From the NCBI RefSeq assembly GCF_937952055.1, contig NZ_CALFYO010000021.1, forward strand, positions 62,001 to 126,000: DNA of 64,000 nt, in the 5' to 3' direction. This stretch comes from an uncultured Piscinibacter sp. GTDB taxonomy: Bacteria > Pseudomonadota > Gammaproteobacteria > Burkholderiales > Burkholderiaceae_C. The position numbers were made by a program, and so were the translations under genes. Under the pieces are notes generated by a model. It saw only the letters and a program-made list of their open reading frames with translations, was not told where the DNA came from and did not search any database. This document shows, one piece after another, positions 43,144 through 52,478 of the stretch (its first letter is position 1; each line of letters opens with the position of its first letter).

Positions 43144-43597
43144 TGACTTCCCTGCCCCATTGCGAGCCGCGCTGCGTGCGCGACAACCTGAAGCCATGCT
43201 TCTCGTACAGATGCCGCGCCGCGTGCAATTGGTCGAAGGTCCAGAGGTACACGCTGTCATGGCCTCGCGCCCGGCAGAAGGCCATCGCCTCCCCCAGCAA
43301 CCGCGAGCCCACCCCGTGGCCTCGCGCTTCGTCCGAGGTGATGAGCCACCTCAGGTGTGCCTGGCCCGGTGGCTCGTGCGAGGCATCGATGGCCACCGAA
43401 CCGTGGATCGCCCGGTCGTCGTGGGCGAGCCACAGACCATCGCGAGCGGGCGCGAAGCGCAGGCAGAACTCGGCCAGTTCGGCGGCCACCTTGGCCTCGA
43501 AGGGCAAGCCGAAGCCTGCGACCCGGGCGCAGTAGGCCGCGTGCATCTCGACGACGCGCCCGATGCAGCCGGGGCGGTATCCATGGTGGAGGTTCAT
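43112..43597 (-). CDS. GNAT-family N-acetyltransferase
   Basis: 161 residues. The acetyl-CoA loop is in EARGHGVGSRLLGEAMAF (R/Q-x-x-G-x-G), with the later element LYEKHGFRLSRTQ typical of the fold. The subgroup starting GYRPGCIGRVVEMHAAYCAR is often fused to or placed beside MarR regulators; here it is alone. Substrate unknown. It is transcribed from a promoter shared in opposite direction with the small exported protein gene at 43806. Confidence 0.9.
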   Translation of the reverse strand: MNLHHGYRPGCIGRVVEMHAAYCARVAGFGLPFEAKVAAELAEFCLRFAPARDGLWLAHDDRAIHGSVAIDASHEPPGQAHLRWLITSDEARGHGVGSRLLGEAMAFCRARGHDSVYLWTFDQLHAARHLYEKHGFRLSRTQRGSQWGREVNEQLFTLGSG

Positions 43598-43805
43598 TGG
43601 GTGTGCGCGTCACGCCGGGGGAGGCGGGACCCTGGAGCTTGCCACAGGCGCACGCGTCGAACCATCACGGGAGCGGCGCCCCGTGCGGCAACCCATGAAA
43701 CACAACCGGCTTCTGCGTGAAGCGCGCCTGAAACGGCCGCTGCCCACACTGCCCAGCCATCACGTCGCTGGACGTTCTCCAGCAAGCCAGACCAAGGACA
43801 CGACC

Positions 43806-44141
43806 ATGAAGCGCATCCTCACCGCCCTCTTCCTGACCCTCGCTGCCGCCGGCGCTGCCCAGGCACAGAGCTTCATCCAGACGAAGGACTGGGATGTCTA
43901 CGTCGACCTGCCGACGCGCTTCGCGTATGTGAAGACGCCGATGGGCTGGAAGTTCGTGCGCCAACTCGACGAGTCGCAAATGGACCGCCTCCATCCCACC
44001 ACGCTGACCGCCCTGCTGCCGCCCGAGCAGCCGGAGATCCATTTCGCCCATCCGGCGATGGAACTCTCGCCGCGCACGATGGCCCTGCGCTCGGCCGGGA
44101 CCCGCTTGGCGGGCAGGCCCTCGGCCACCCGCGCGGAGTGA
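43806..44141 (+). CDS. small exported protein of unknown function
   Basis: 111 residues from ATG at 43806, which has AAGGA upstream and begins a clear signal peptide (MKRILTALFLTLAAAGAAQA). The mature part (SFIQTKDWDVYVDLPTRF, then PMGWKFVRQLDESQMDRL) has no motif that I know. It should be periplasmic. It converges with cbbA, whose end is 18 nt away. Confidence 0.65.
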   Translation: MKRILTALFLTLAAAGAAQAQSFIQTKDWDVYVDLPTRFAYVKTPMGWKFVRQLDESQMDRLHPTTLTALLPPEQPEIHFAHPAMELSPRTMALRSAGTRLAGRPSATRAE

Positions 44142-44158
44142 CCGGAGGCTGACGGTCC

Positions 44159-45196
44159 TCAGGCGTACAGCTTCGCCTGCACTTCCAGTGGCACCGGCTT
44201 GATGCGCGAGGCCATGCCCGCACAGCCGAACGCCTGGAAGCGGGCGATGCAGATGTCGCGCGCCGCCGCGGTGGCGTCCTTGAGGAACTTGCGCGGGTCG
44301 AACTCGCTGCGGTCCTTGGCCATCGCGCGGCGCATCGCGCCGGTCATCGCGAGGCGGATGTCGGTGTCGATGTTGACCTTGCGCACGCCGTGGCGGATGC
44401 CTTCCTGGATCTCCTCCACCGGCACGCCGTAGGTCTCCTTGATGTCGCCGCCGTACTCGCGGATGACGGCCAGCCACTCCTGCGGCACCGACGAGGAGCC
44501 GTGCATCACCAGGTGGGTGTGCGGGATCTTCGCGTGGATCTGCTTGATGCGGTCGATGGCGAGGATGTCGCCCGTGGGCTTGCGGGTGAACTTGTAGGCG
44601 CCGTGGCTGGTGCCGATGGCGATGGCCAGCGCGTCGACACCGGTCTTCTTCACGAAGTCGGCCGCCTGGTCGGGGTCGGTGAGCAGCTGGTCGTGCGTCA
44701 GCGTGCCGGCGGCACCGACACCGTCCTCCTCGCCGGCCTGGCCGGACTCCAGCGAGCCCAGGCAGCCGAGCTCGCCCTCAACCGACACGCCCACCGCGTG
44801 CGCCATCTCGCAAACGCGGCGCGTCACGTCGACGTTGTACTCGTAGCTCGCCGGCGTCTTCGCGTCCTCGCGCAGCGAGCCGTCCATCATCACGCTGCTG
44901 AAGCCGCTGCGGATCGACTGCATGCACACCGCCGGGCTCGCGCCATGGTCCTGGTGCATGACGATCGGGATGTCGGGGTACATCTCGACCGCCGCCTCGA
45001 CCATCTTGCGCAGGAAGGGCTCGCCGGCGTACTTGCGCGCGCCCGCCGAGGCCTGCAGGATGACCGGGCTGTCGGTCTTCTGCGCGGCCTGCATGATGGC
45101 CTGGATCTGCTCCAGGTTGTTGACGTTGAAGGCCGGCACGCCGTAGCCGTGCTCGGCCGCGTGATCGAGCAGTTGTCGCAGGGAGATCATCGCCAT
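44159..45196 (-). CDS. cbbA: class II fructose-1,6-bisphosphate aldolase of the Calvin cycle
   Basis: 345 residues. The start at 45196 has CAGGAG; a second ATG at 45190 is also possible. Zinc and active-site residues show in VMHQDHGASPAVC, GVSVEGELGCLG, AIAIGTSHGAYKF and LVMHGSSSVP. It condenses triose phosphates to fructose 1,6-bisphosphate or to sedoheptulose 1,7-bisphosphate in the cycle. It is the last gene of the cbb operon, 20 nt after cbbT; no cbbG or cbbK separates them, unlike the Cupriavidus order. Confidence 0.96.
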   Translation of the reverse strand: MAMISLRQLLDHAAEHGYGVPAFNVNNLEQIQAIMQAAQKTDSPVILQASAGARKYAGEPFLRKMVEAAVEMYPDIPIVMHQDHGASPAVCMQSIRSGFSSVMMDGSLREDAKTPASYEYNVDVTRRVCEMAHAVGVSVEGELGCLGSLESGQAGEEDGVGAAGTLTHDQLLTDPDQAADFVKKTGVDALAIAIGTSHGAYKFTRKPTGDILAIDRIKQIHAKIPHTHLVMHGSSSVPQEWLAVIREYGGDIKETYGVPVEEIQEGIRHGVRKVNIDTDIRLAMTGAMRRAMAKDRSEFDPRKFLKDATAAARDICIARFQAFGCAGMASRIKPVPLEVQAKLYA

Positions 45197-45216
45197 GGGG
45201 GGCTCCTGGGGTCCAT

Positions 45217-47265
45217 TCAAGGGTTGACGGGTTCGGGCCTGGCGGCCGCGGCGACGAGGCGGGTGGCACGCACCGCCACCATCTCGGCCGTGATGCCGAA
45301 GAGGCGGAACAGGTCGCCGGCGGGGGCCGACTCGCCGAAGCGGTCGAGGCCGACCACGTCGCCGTTCTCGCCGACATGCCGCCACCACAGGCCGGTGCTG
45401 CCGGCCTCCACGGCCAGGCGCGGCAGGTGGCGCGGGATGACCTCGGCCCGGTAGGCATCGCTCTGGCGCTCGAAAACGTCGAGACAGGGCACCGATACCA
45501 CGCGTGCGCCGATGCCCTCCTCGGCCAGCAGCGTGGCGGCGGCGAGCGCGACGCCGATTTCCGAGCCGGTGGCGATCAGCACCACCTGCTCGTCGGCCGG
45601 ACGGCGCAGCACGTAGCCGCCCTTGGCGATCGCCCCGGCGCGCTCGCTGCCGTCGCCGGCATGCGGCAGGCCCTGGCGGCTGAGCATCAGTGCGCTCGGG
45701 CCGTCGCCGCGACGCAGCGACTCGCGCCAGGCCACCGCCGTCTCGGTCGCGTCGGCCGGGCGCCACACGTCCAGCCCGGGAATCAGCCGCAGGCTGGAGA
45801 CATGTTCCACCGGCTGGTGGGTCGGCCCGTCCTCGCCCAGGCCGATGGAGTCGTGCGTGAACACATGCACCACCGGCAGCTTCATCAGTGCCGACATGCG
45901 CAGCGCGTTGCGCGAGTAATCGCTGAAGGTGAGGAACGTGCCGCCGTAGGGACGGAAGCCGCCGTGCAGTGCCGCACCGTTCATGATCGCCGCCATGCCG
46001 AACTCGCGCACACCGTAGTGCACGTGGTTGCCGGTGCCTGCACCGAGCAGCGGCTTGTGGCCCTTCCAGTCGGTCAGGTTGGAGCCGGTCAGGTCGGCCG
46101 AGCCGCCGAGCAGTTCGGGGATCGTCGGCGCCACGGCGTTGAGCAGTTCCTGCGAGGCCTTGCGCGTGGCCACGGTGGCCTTCTTCGCCTCCGCGTCGGC
46201 GATCGCCTGCGCAAAGGCCTGTTCGGCCCGGGCGCCGGGCACGCCCGGCGTGGCATGGCGGCGCAGCAGCTCGTGGGCGAGCTCGGGGAAGGCCTCGGCA
46301 TAGGCGCCGAAGCGCTGCTGCCAGGCACTGCGCTGCTGCGCGCCGCGCTCGCGCGCCGACCAGGCCTGGCGCACCACCTCGGGAACCTCGAAGGCCGGCC
46401 AGCTCCAGCCGAGCTGCTCGCGGGTGAGCTTGATCTCCTCGGCGCCCAGTGCCTCGCCGTGCACCTTGGCCGTACCGGCGCGGTTCGGCGAGCCGTGGCC
46501 GATCTGCGTCTTGCAGCAGATCAGCACCGGCTGCGTCGACGTCTTGGCGGCATCGATGGCGGCATCGAGCGCGGCGCGGTCGTGGCCATCGACGTTGCGC
46601 AGCACCGTCCAGCCGTAGGCCTCGAAGCGCGCCGGCGTGTCGTCGCCGAACCAGCCCTTCACGTCGCCGTCGATCGAGATGCCGTTGTCGTCGTAGAAGG
46701 CGATCAGCTTGTTCAGTCGCCAGGTGCCGGCCAGCGAGCAGGCCTCGTGGCTGATGCCTTCCATCAGGCAGCCGTCGCCGAGGAACACATAGGTGCGGTG
46801 GTCGACCACGGCATGGCCGGGGCGGTTGAACTCGGCGGCCAGCAGCTTCTCGGCCAGCGCCATGCCCACCGCGTTGCTGATGCCCTGGCCGAGCGGGCCG
46901 GTGGTCGTTTCCACGCCTGGCGTGAGGCCGTGCTCGGGGTGGCCGGGGGTGAGCGAGTGCAGCTGGCGGAAGCGCTTGAGCTCGCTCATCGGCAGCGCGT
47001 AGCCGGACAGGTGCAGCAGCGCGTACAGCAGCATCGAGCCGTGGCCGTTGGAGACCACGAAGCGGTCGCGGTCGATCCACTGCGGGTCCGACGGGTCGTG
47101 CTTGAGATGATGGCGCCACAGCGCCTCGGCGATGTCGGCCATGCCCATGGGCATGCCCGGGTGGCCGGAGTTGGCGGCCTGCACCGCGTCGATGGCGAGC
47201 ACGCGCAGCGCGTTGGCGCACAGCGTGCGCAGCGCCGCCCGATCGAGGGGGGGATTGGTCGTCAT
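45217..47265 (-). CDS. cbbT: transketolase
   Basis: 682 residues from ATG at 47265, with GGGGAGGG upstream; the frame is open upstream through the end of cbbP without meaning. Thiamine-diphosphate binding is in GDGCLMEGISHEACSLAG with the later Asn-containing DDNGISIDG, and the transketolase signatures SGHPGMPMGMADIAEALW and EDGPTHQPVEH are present. It moves two-carbon units to regenerate ribulose 5-phosphate. It lies between cbbP (17 nt) and cbbA (20 nt). Confidence 0.97.
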   Translation of the reverse strand: MTTNPPLDRAALRTLCANALRVLAIDAVQAANSGHPGMPMGMADIAEALWRHHLKHDPSDPQWIDRDRFVVSNGHGSMLLYALLHLSGYALPMSELKRFRQLHSLTPGHPEHGLTPGVETTTGPLGQGISNAVGMALAEKLLAAEFNRPGHAVVDHRTYVFLGDGCLMEGISHEACSLAGTWRLNKLIAFYDDNGISIDGDVKGWFGDDTPARFEAYGWTVLRNVDGHDRAALDAAIDAAKTSTQPVLICCKTQIGHGSPNRAGTAKVHGEALGAEEIKLTREQLGWSWPAFEVPEVVRQAWSARERGAQQRSAWQQRFGAYAEAFPELAHELLRRHATPGVPGARAEQAFAQAIADAEAKKATVATRKASQELLNAVAPTIPELLGGSADLTGSNLTDWKGHKPLLGAGTGNHVHYGVREFGMAAIMNGAALHGGFRPYGGTFLTFSDYSRNALRMSALMKLPVVHVFTHDSIGLGEDGPTHQPVEHVSSLRLIPGLDVWRPADATETAVAWRESLRRGDGPSALMLSRQGLPHAGDGSERAGAIAKGGYVLRRPADEQVVLIATGSEIGVALAAATLLAEEGIGARVVSVPCLDVFERQSDAYRAEVIPRHLPRLAVEAGSTGLWWRHVGENGDVVGLDRFGESAPAGDLFRLFGITAEMVAVRATRLVAAAARPEPVNP

Positions 47266-47282
47266 GGTCGTGCCCTCCCCGC

Positions 47283-48161
47283 TCAGTTCGCCAGCGCCTT
47301 GCGGCGCCGCTCCAGCAGGCGCAGGATCATCGGCGTGAAGATCAGCTGCATCGCCAGTTCCATCTTGCCGCCCGGCACCACCAGCGTGTTGGCACGCGAC
47401 ATCCACGAGTCGTGCAGCATCGACAGCAGGTAGGGGAAGTCGAACCCCGCCGGGTTGGCGAAGCGGATCACCACCAGGCTCTCGTCGGCGGTCGGGATGG
47501 TGCGTGCGATGAACGGATCGGAGGTGTCGACCACCGGCACGCGCTGGAAATTGATGTGCGTGCGCGTGAACTGCGGGCAGATGTAGTTCACGTAGTCGGG
47601 CATGCGGCGCAGGATCACGTCGGTGACCGCCTCGGTCGAGTAGCCGCGCATGCTCTTGTCGCGGTGGATCTTCTGGATCCACTCGAGGTTGATCACCGGC
47701 ACCACACCGATCAGCAGGTCGGGGTAGCGCGCGATGTCGACCTTGTCGGTGGTCACGCCGCCGTGCAGGCCCTCGTAGAAGAGCAGTTCGCTCTTCGGCA
47801 AGTCCTGCCAGGGCGTGAAGGTGCCGGGCTCCTGCTTGAACGGCGCGGCCTCGTTGGCGTCGTGCAGGTACTTGCGGCTCTTGCCCGTGCCGCTCTCGGC
47901 GTAGTCGCGGAACAGCGCCTCGAGTTCCTCGAACAGGTTGCCCTCGTGGCCGAAGTGGCTGAAGTTGCGGTTGCCCGCCGCTTCGGCCTCCGCCATCTTG
48001 GTGCGCATCGCCTTGCGGTCGTAGCGGTGGAAGGAGTCGCCCTCGACGATGGCGGCGTCGACCTTTTCGCGGCGGAAGATGTTCTCGAACGTGCGCGTCA
48101 CCGAGGTGGTGCCGGCGCCCGACGATCCGGTGATCGCGATGATGGGGTGCTTGGCGGACAT
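47283..48161 (-). CDS. cbbP: phosphoribulokinase
   Basis: 292 residues, typical for the proteobacterial type. Walker A is ITGSSGAGTTSVTRTF, with the substrate-site segments VEGDSFHRYDRKAMR and ELLFYEGLHGGV. It phosphorylates ribulose 5-phosphate to the RuBisCO substrate, a step special to the Calvin cycle. An 82-nt gap before it (48162-48243) holds an imperfect GC-rich hairpin (CGAGCG and CGCTCG arms), possibly an mRNA processing or attenuation point in the operon. Confidence 0.97.
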   Translation of the reverse strand: MSAKHPIIAITGSSGAGTTSVTRTFENIFRREKVDAAIVEGDSFHRYDRKAMRTKMAEAEAAGNRNFSHFGHEGNLFEELEALFRDYAESGTGKSRKYLHDANEAAPFKQEPGTFTPWQDLPKSELLFYEGLHGGVTTDKVDIARYPDLLIGVVPVINLEWIQKIHRDKSMRGYSTEAVTDVILRRMPDYVNYICPQFTRTHINFQRVPVVDTSDPFIARTIPTADESLVVIRFANPAGFDFPYLLSMLHDSWMSRANTLVVPGGKMELAMQLIFTPMILRLLERRRKALAN

Positions 48162-48243
48162 GGGAGTTCCCGGGAAGTGAAGAAATTCGTTTCGCGCGAG
48201 CGGGTACTCCTTGATCCCGCGCGCTCGTCTCAGGGGGTCCTGC

Positions 48244-49323
48244 TCAGATCGTCGTGGCGAACAGGCCGCGCTTGCCGAACAGCGGCGACTTGAAGGTGTC
48301 CTGCGGCTCCTCGTGGTGGTAGCCCTCGATGCGCGAGACCTCCTCCGACGAGCCGAAGATGAATCCGATGCGCTGGTGGATGGACTCTGGCTGCACTTCC
48401 AGCATGCGCTTGCGGCCGGTGCTGGCCATGCCGCCGGCCTGCTCGACCAGCATCGAGATCGGGTTGGCCTCGTAGAGCAGGCGAAGGCGGCCGTGCTTGG
48501 CCGGGTCCTTGTTGTCGCGCGGGTACATGAACACCCCGCCGCGCATCAGGATGCGGTGCGTCTCGGCCACCAGGGAGGCGATCCAGCGCATGTTGAAGTC
48601 GGCGCCGCGCGGCCCGGTCTGGCCGGCCAGGCATTCGTCGACATAGCGCTTCACCGCCGGCTCCCAGAAGCGGCTGTTCGACGCATTGATGGCGAATTCG
48701 CGCGTCTTCGCGGGGATCTTCAGGTTCGGATGGCTGAGCACCCACTCGCCGAGCTGCGGGTCGAGCGTGAAGGCGTGCGTGCCGGTGCCCAGCGTGAGCA
48801 CGAGCATGGTCGACGGGCCGTAGATCGCGTAGCCGGCGCAGACCTGCTGCACGCCGGGCTGCAGGAAGTCCTCCGGCTTGGCGTCCTCGCCCGGCGTGAC
48901 CGCGCGCAGCACCGAGAAGATGCTGCCCACCGACACGTTCACGTCGGTGTTCGAGGAGCCGTCGAGCGGGTCGAACAGCAGCAGGTACTTGCCGCGCGGG
49001 AACTGCTTCGGCAGGTGGTACACCTGCTCCATCTCCTCGGAGACCATGCCGGCGAGGATGCCGCCCCACTCCGCGGCGCGCAGGAACATCGCGTTGCTGA
49101 CCACGTCGAGCGTTTTCTGCTCCTCGCCCTGCACGTTCACGGTCTCGCCCTGCACCTTGCCGAGCATGTCGGCCAGCGCGCCGAACGCGACCTTGCGCGA
49201 GATCGCCTTGCAGGCCAGCGAGACGTCGGTGACCAGCGCGTTCAGGTCGCCGGTGGCGTCGGGATGACGGCGACGTTCCTCGATGAGGAACTGGGTCAGG
49301 GTGGGCCTTCCGCCGGTGGGCAT
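48244..49323 (-). CDS. cbbF: class I fructose-1,6-bisphosphatase
   Basis: 359 residues; AGGAGACCG lies before the start. The metal-site motif LLFDPLDGSSNTDVNVSVG and the phosphate-binding part MRGGVFMYPRDNKDPAKHGRLR (seen in two pieces) are those of class I enzymes. It hydrolyses fructose and probably sedoheptulose bisphosphates in the cycle. Position between cbbZ and cbbP confirms the Calvin role. Confidence 0.97.
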   Translation of the reverse strand: MPTGGRPTLTQFLIEERRRHPDATGDLNALVTDVSLACKAISRKVAFGALADMLGKVQGETVNVQGEEQKTLDVVSNAMFLRAAEWGGILAGMVSEEMEQVYHLPKQFPRGKYLLLFDPLDGSSNTDVNVSVGSIFSVLRAVTPGEDAKPEDFLQPGVQQVCAGYAIYGPSTMLVLTLGTGTHAFTLDPQLGEWVLSHPNLKIPAKTREFAINASNSRFWEPAVKRYVDECLAGQTGPRGADFNMRWIASLVAETHRILMRGGVFMYPRDNKDPAKHGRLRLLYEANPISMLVEQAGGMASTGRKRMLEVQPESIHQRIGFIFGSSEEVSRIEGYHHEEPQDTFKSPLFGKRGLFATTI

Positions 49324-49332
49324 GACGGTCTC

Positions 49333-50040
49333 CTAGGAGTTGAGAATCGGTACCGCAGGGCCGCGCGTGGCGAGCAGCGCCTGCAACAACTGGTCGGGCG
49401 CGTCGATGCGCAGCGGGTCGAGCCAGGCCGGCAGCGTGCCGTGGCCGTAACCCCAGGTCACCAGCACCGCGCGGCAGCCGGCGGCCTGGGCCGACTGCAT
49501 GTCCAGCGCGCTGTCGCCCACCATCAGCATCTCCTGCGGCGCCACGCCCAGGCGCTCGCAGGCACTCAGCAGCATCGCCGGGGCCGGCTTGCGCAACTCC
49601 GGCCGGTCCGCGCCCTGCACGCCCTCGAGGAAGGGCAGCACGCCGGCGGCGTCGAGCACCGCGCGCGCCAGCGGCGTGGGCTTGTTGGTCACCGCCACCA
49701 TCGGCAGCACGCGGCGCAGCCCGCTGAGCAGCTCGAGGATGCCGGCGAAGACGCTGCCGGCGGCCAGCGGCGCAGCCAGCGTGTCGACGTCGAACCAGCG
49801 GCGCAGGCGCGCGCGCAGTTCGGCGTCGGCATCGGCCAGGCCCTGGTGCGCGAGTGCACGCGCGATCAGCATGTCGGGGCCGTCGCCGATCCAGCCGCGC
49901 ACGAGATCGAGGTCGAAGCGCTGCAGGCCGGCCTTCTTCAGCGCGGCGTTGAGCGCGTGCTGGATGTCGGGCGCGCTGTCCACCAGCGTGCCGTCGAGGT
50001 CGAAGGCGACGGCGCGGATGCCGCGCAGATCGTCGTTCAT
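49333..50040 (-). CDS. cbbZ: phosphoglycolate phosphatase
   Basis: 235 residues of the HAD superfamily: nucleophile Asp in VAFDLDGTLVDSAPD, Thr/Lys region in AVTNKPTPLARAVLD, and the last acidic motif MVGDSALDMQSAQAAG. It removes phosphate from 2-phosphoglycolate made by the RuBisCO oxygenase side reaction. It overlaps cbbE by ATGA and is followed after 9 nt by cbbF. In Cupriavidus cbbZ sits further downstream, so the order E-Z-F is a local rearrangement. Confidence 0.95.
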   Translation of the reverse strand: MNDDLRGIRAVAFDLDGTLVDSAPDIQHALNAALKKAGLQRFDLDLVRGWIGDGPDMLIARALAHQGLADADAELRARLRRWFDVDTLAAPLAAGSVFAGILELLSGLRRVLPMVAVTNKPTPLARAVLDAAGVLPFLEGVQGADRPELRKPAPAMLLSACERLGVAPQEMLMVGDSALDMQSAQAAGCRAVLVTWGYGHGTLPAWLDPLRIDAPDQLLQALLATRGPAVPILNS

Positions 50041-50759
50041 GCGGGCTCCAGCGCGGCGCGGGCCGCGCCGAGCAAGGCTTCGCCACGGATGCCGTCGATG
50101 GCGTCGCGGTAGGCCGCGGTGTCGCGCGAACCGGTGAACACCGCCGAGCCGGCCACCATGGTGTCGGCGCCGGCCTCGGCGACGGCGCGTGCGTTCTCGC
50201 GCTTCACGCCGCCGTCGACCTCCAGCCAGATCTCCCGGCCGGTGCGCTGCATCGCCTCGTTCACCAGCACGCGCGCGCGGGCGATCTTCGGCAGCATGGA
50301 CTGGATGAAGCTCTGGCCGCCGAAGCCGGGGTTCACCGTCATCAGCAGCACCAGGTCGAGTTGGTCGATCACGTGGTCGAGCACGTGCAGCGGCGTCGCC
50401 GGGTTGAGCACCAGGCCGGGCCTCACGCCCAGCGAACGGATCAGCTGGATGGTGCGGTCGACGTGCTCGCTCGCCTCGGGGTGGAAACTGATGATGTCGG
50501 CGCCGGCCTGCGCGAACATCGGCACCAGCGCGTCCACCGGCTTGACCATCAGGTGCACGTCGATCGGCACCGTGGCGTGCGGCTTGATGGCCTGGCACAC
50601 CAGCGGGCCGACGGTGAGGTTGGGCACGTAATGGTTGTCCATCACGTCGAAGTGGATCAGGTCGGCGCCGGCAGCGATCACCGAGCGCACCTCGTCGCCG
50701 AGCCTGGCGAAGTCGGCCGACAGCAGGCTGGGTGCGATGCGGATGGCGCTGCTGAGCAT
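50037..50759 (-). CDS. cbbE: ribulose-5-phosphate 3-epimerase
   Basis: 240 residues, a TIM-barrel enzyme with family marks IAPSLLSADFARLGDEV, HFDVMDNHYVPNLTVGP, VHLMVKPVD, MTVNPGFGGQSFI and EVDGGV. Metal ligands are the His and Asp of these segments. It converts xylulose 5-phosphate to ribulose 5-phosphate. Its start shares a base with the cbbY stop and its end overlaps cbbZ, showing translational coupling. Confidence 0.97.
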   Translation of the reverse strand: MLSSAIRIAPSLLSADFARLGDEVRSVIAAGADLIHFDVMDNHYVPNLTVGPLVCQAIKPHATVPIDVHLMVKPVDALVPMFAQAGADIISFHPEASEHVDRTIQLIRSLGVRPGLVLNPATPLHVLDHVIDQLDLVLLMTVNPGFGGQSFIQSMLPKIARARVLVNEAMQRTGREIWLEVDGGVKRENARAVAEAGADTMVAGSAVFTGSRDTAAYRDAIDGIRGEALLGAARAALEPA

Positions 50760-51559
50760 CAGGCTGCTCCGGCGTAGAGCGCCGCGATCGCGCTGCGCGG
50801 ACGGCGATCGCCGCGGCGCGCCAGTTCGGCATAGGTGAGCCACGGCGCGTCCTCCAGCGCCGCGCCGGGTTCGCCCTTCACCGGGCGCGCCGGATCGCCG
50901 AGCGACGGCAGCACCATGCCGGCGCCGCTGAAGTCCTGCGCCTCGGTCCAGTAGGTCGGCGTGATCACCGTCCACAGGCCGGCACCGGTGGCCGCCAGCA
51001 GGCCGTTGTGCGAGTCCTCCAGCGCCACCGCCTGTCCCGGGTCGACACCGAGGTGGCGCAGCGCCAGCTGGTAGATGTCGGGCGCAGGCTTCTTCGCCGG
51101 CACCTGGTCGCCGCAGGCGATCACGCTGAACATCTCGATGCCGCGCGAGCCCAGGGTGGAGCTGAGCAGCGCGTCGATGTTCGCCGCGGTGGTGGTGCTG
51201 GCGATGGCCAGGCGGCAGCCGGCCGACAGCGCCTCCTCGATCAGCCGCGCCACGCCCTCGCGCAGCGGCACGGCGCCATCGGCGACGAAGGCGCTGTAGA
51301 ACTTGGTCTTCTCCGCGTGGATGGCCGGGATCAGCTCGGCCAGTCGCTTGCGGTCGGCGCTGCTCAGCATCTTCGTCGCCAGGTAGGCCGCGATGCGCTC
51401 CTTGCCGCCGGTGGTCTTGAGCAGATCGCGGTAGGCGTCCTGGCTCCAGGTCCAGCCCAGCTTGAAGCGCTCGAAGGCGTGGTTGAACGCCATGCGATGC
51501 GCTTCCTCGGTGTCCGCCAGCGTGCCGTCGACGTCGAAGATCAGGGCCTCCAGGCTCAT
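50759..51559 (-). CDS. cbbY: CbbY HAD phosphatase (xylulose-1,5-bisphosphate phosphatase type)
   Basis: 266 residues. HAD motifs: IFDVDGTLADTEEAHR, ASTTTAANIDALL, and ALEDSHNGLLAATGAG. CbbY proteins remove xylulose 1,5-bisphosphate, an inhibitor formed by RuBisCO misfire. It is encoded next to the activase gene cbbX, with an overlap of a few bases, the usual arrangement in red-type operons. Confidence 0.95.
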   Translation of the reverse strand: MSLEALIFDVDGTLADTEEAHRMAFNHAFERFKLGWTWSQDAYRDLLKTTGGKERIAAYLATKMLSSADRKRLAELIPAIHAEKTKFYSAFVADGAVPLREGVARLIEEALSAGCRLAIASTTTAANIDALLSSTLGSRGIEMFSVIACGDQVPAKKPAPDIYQLALRHLGVDPGQAVALEDSHNGLLAATGAGLWTVITPTYWTEAQDFSGAGMVLPSLGDPARPVKGEPGAALEDAPWLTYAELARRGDRRPRSAIAALYAGAA

Positions 51560-52470
51560 GCGGCAGCTCCTTGGGTGGTCGGGTTGAAGACGCGGCTGGC
51601 GAGGATGTCCTCCGCGTGCAGGGTGACGAGCTCGTCGCGGCTGAGCGAACTCTCGGCGGAGAACAGCCGCGTGGCGTGGCGCAGCCGGATGCGGTCGAGC
51701 GCGTTGCGGATCGAACGTGCATTGGCGAAGTGCGGCTGCTGCCGGCGCAGGTGCACGTACTGCTGGAACGCCGTCACCGCCTCGGCGTCGAACCGGTAGT
51801 TCAGCTTGTCGAGCATCAGTTGCGCGATCTGCATCAGTTCGGCCTCGGAGTAGTCCGGGAAGTCGATGTGGTGCGCGATGCGCGACGCCATGCCGGGGTT
51901 GCTGGCGAAGAAGGTGTCCATGCGGTCCTTGTAGCCGGCCAGGATCACCACCAGGTCGTCACGGTTGTTTTCCATGACCTGCATCAGGATCTCGATCGCT
52001 TCCTGGCCGTAATCGCGCTCGTTCTCGGGGCGGTACAGGTAGTAGGCCTCGTCGATGAAAAGCACGCCGCCCATCGCCTTCTTGATGATCTCCTTGGTCT
52101 TCGGCGCCGTGTGGCCGATGAACTGGCCGACCAGATCGTCGCGCGTCACCGCCACCAGGTGACCCTTGCGCACGTAGCCGAGCTGCTTGAGCACCTCGGC
52201 CATGCGCAGCGCCACCGTGGTCTTGCCGGTGCCGGGGTTGCCGGTGAAGCACATGTGCAGCGTCGGCGGCTGCGACTGCAGGCCCTGCTCGGAGCGCAGC
52301 TTGTCGATCAGCAGCAGCGCAGCGATGTCGCGGATGCGGCCCTTCACCGGCGCCAAGCCGACCAGCTCGGCGTCGAGCTGGTCGAGCAGGGCCTTCACGC
52401 CGGAGGACTCGAACAAGGCCCTCGGGGCGGGCGTCTTGGCGGGCATGTCCATGTCGCGCTGCTCCGGCAT
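51556..52470 (-). CDS. cbbX: red-type RuBisCO activase CbbX
   Basis: 304 residues. AAA+ features: Walker A CFTGNPGTGKTTVALRMAE, Walker B GGVLFIDEAYYLYRP and the pore-type segment HLVAVTRDDLVGQFIGHTA. CbbX pulls on the C-terminal tail of red-type large subunits to release inhibitory sugar phosphates. An ATG at 52452 is an alternative start. It follows cbbS by 8 nt. Confidence 0.96.
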   Translation of the reverse strand: MPEQRDMDMPAKTPAPRALFESSGVKALLDQLDAELVGLAPVKGRIRDIAALLLIDKLRSEQGLQSQPPTLHMCFTGNPGTGKTTVALRMAEVLKQLGYVRKGHLVAVTRDDLVGQFIGHTAPKTKEIIKKAMGGVLFIDEAYYLYRPENERDYGQEAIEILMQVMENNRDDLVVILAGYKDRMDTFFASNPGMASRIAHHIDFPDYSEAELMQIAQLMLDKLNYRFDAEAVTAFQQYVHLRRQQPHFANARSIRNALDRIRLRHATRLFSAESSLSRDELVTLHAEDILASRVFNPTTQGAAA

Positions 52471-52478
52471 GATGCGTT

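Noticed and set aside
45376..47433. 685-codon open frame on the plus strand
   Set aside because: Antisense to transketolase; no domain or ribosome site.
48211..50112. 633-codon open frame on the plus strand
   Set aside because: Antisense to cbbF and cbbZ; composition typical of GC-driven shadow frames.
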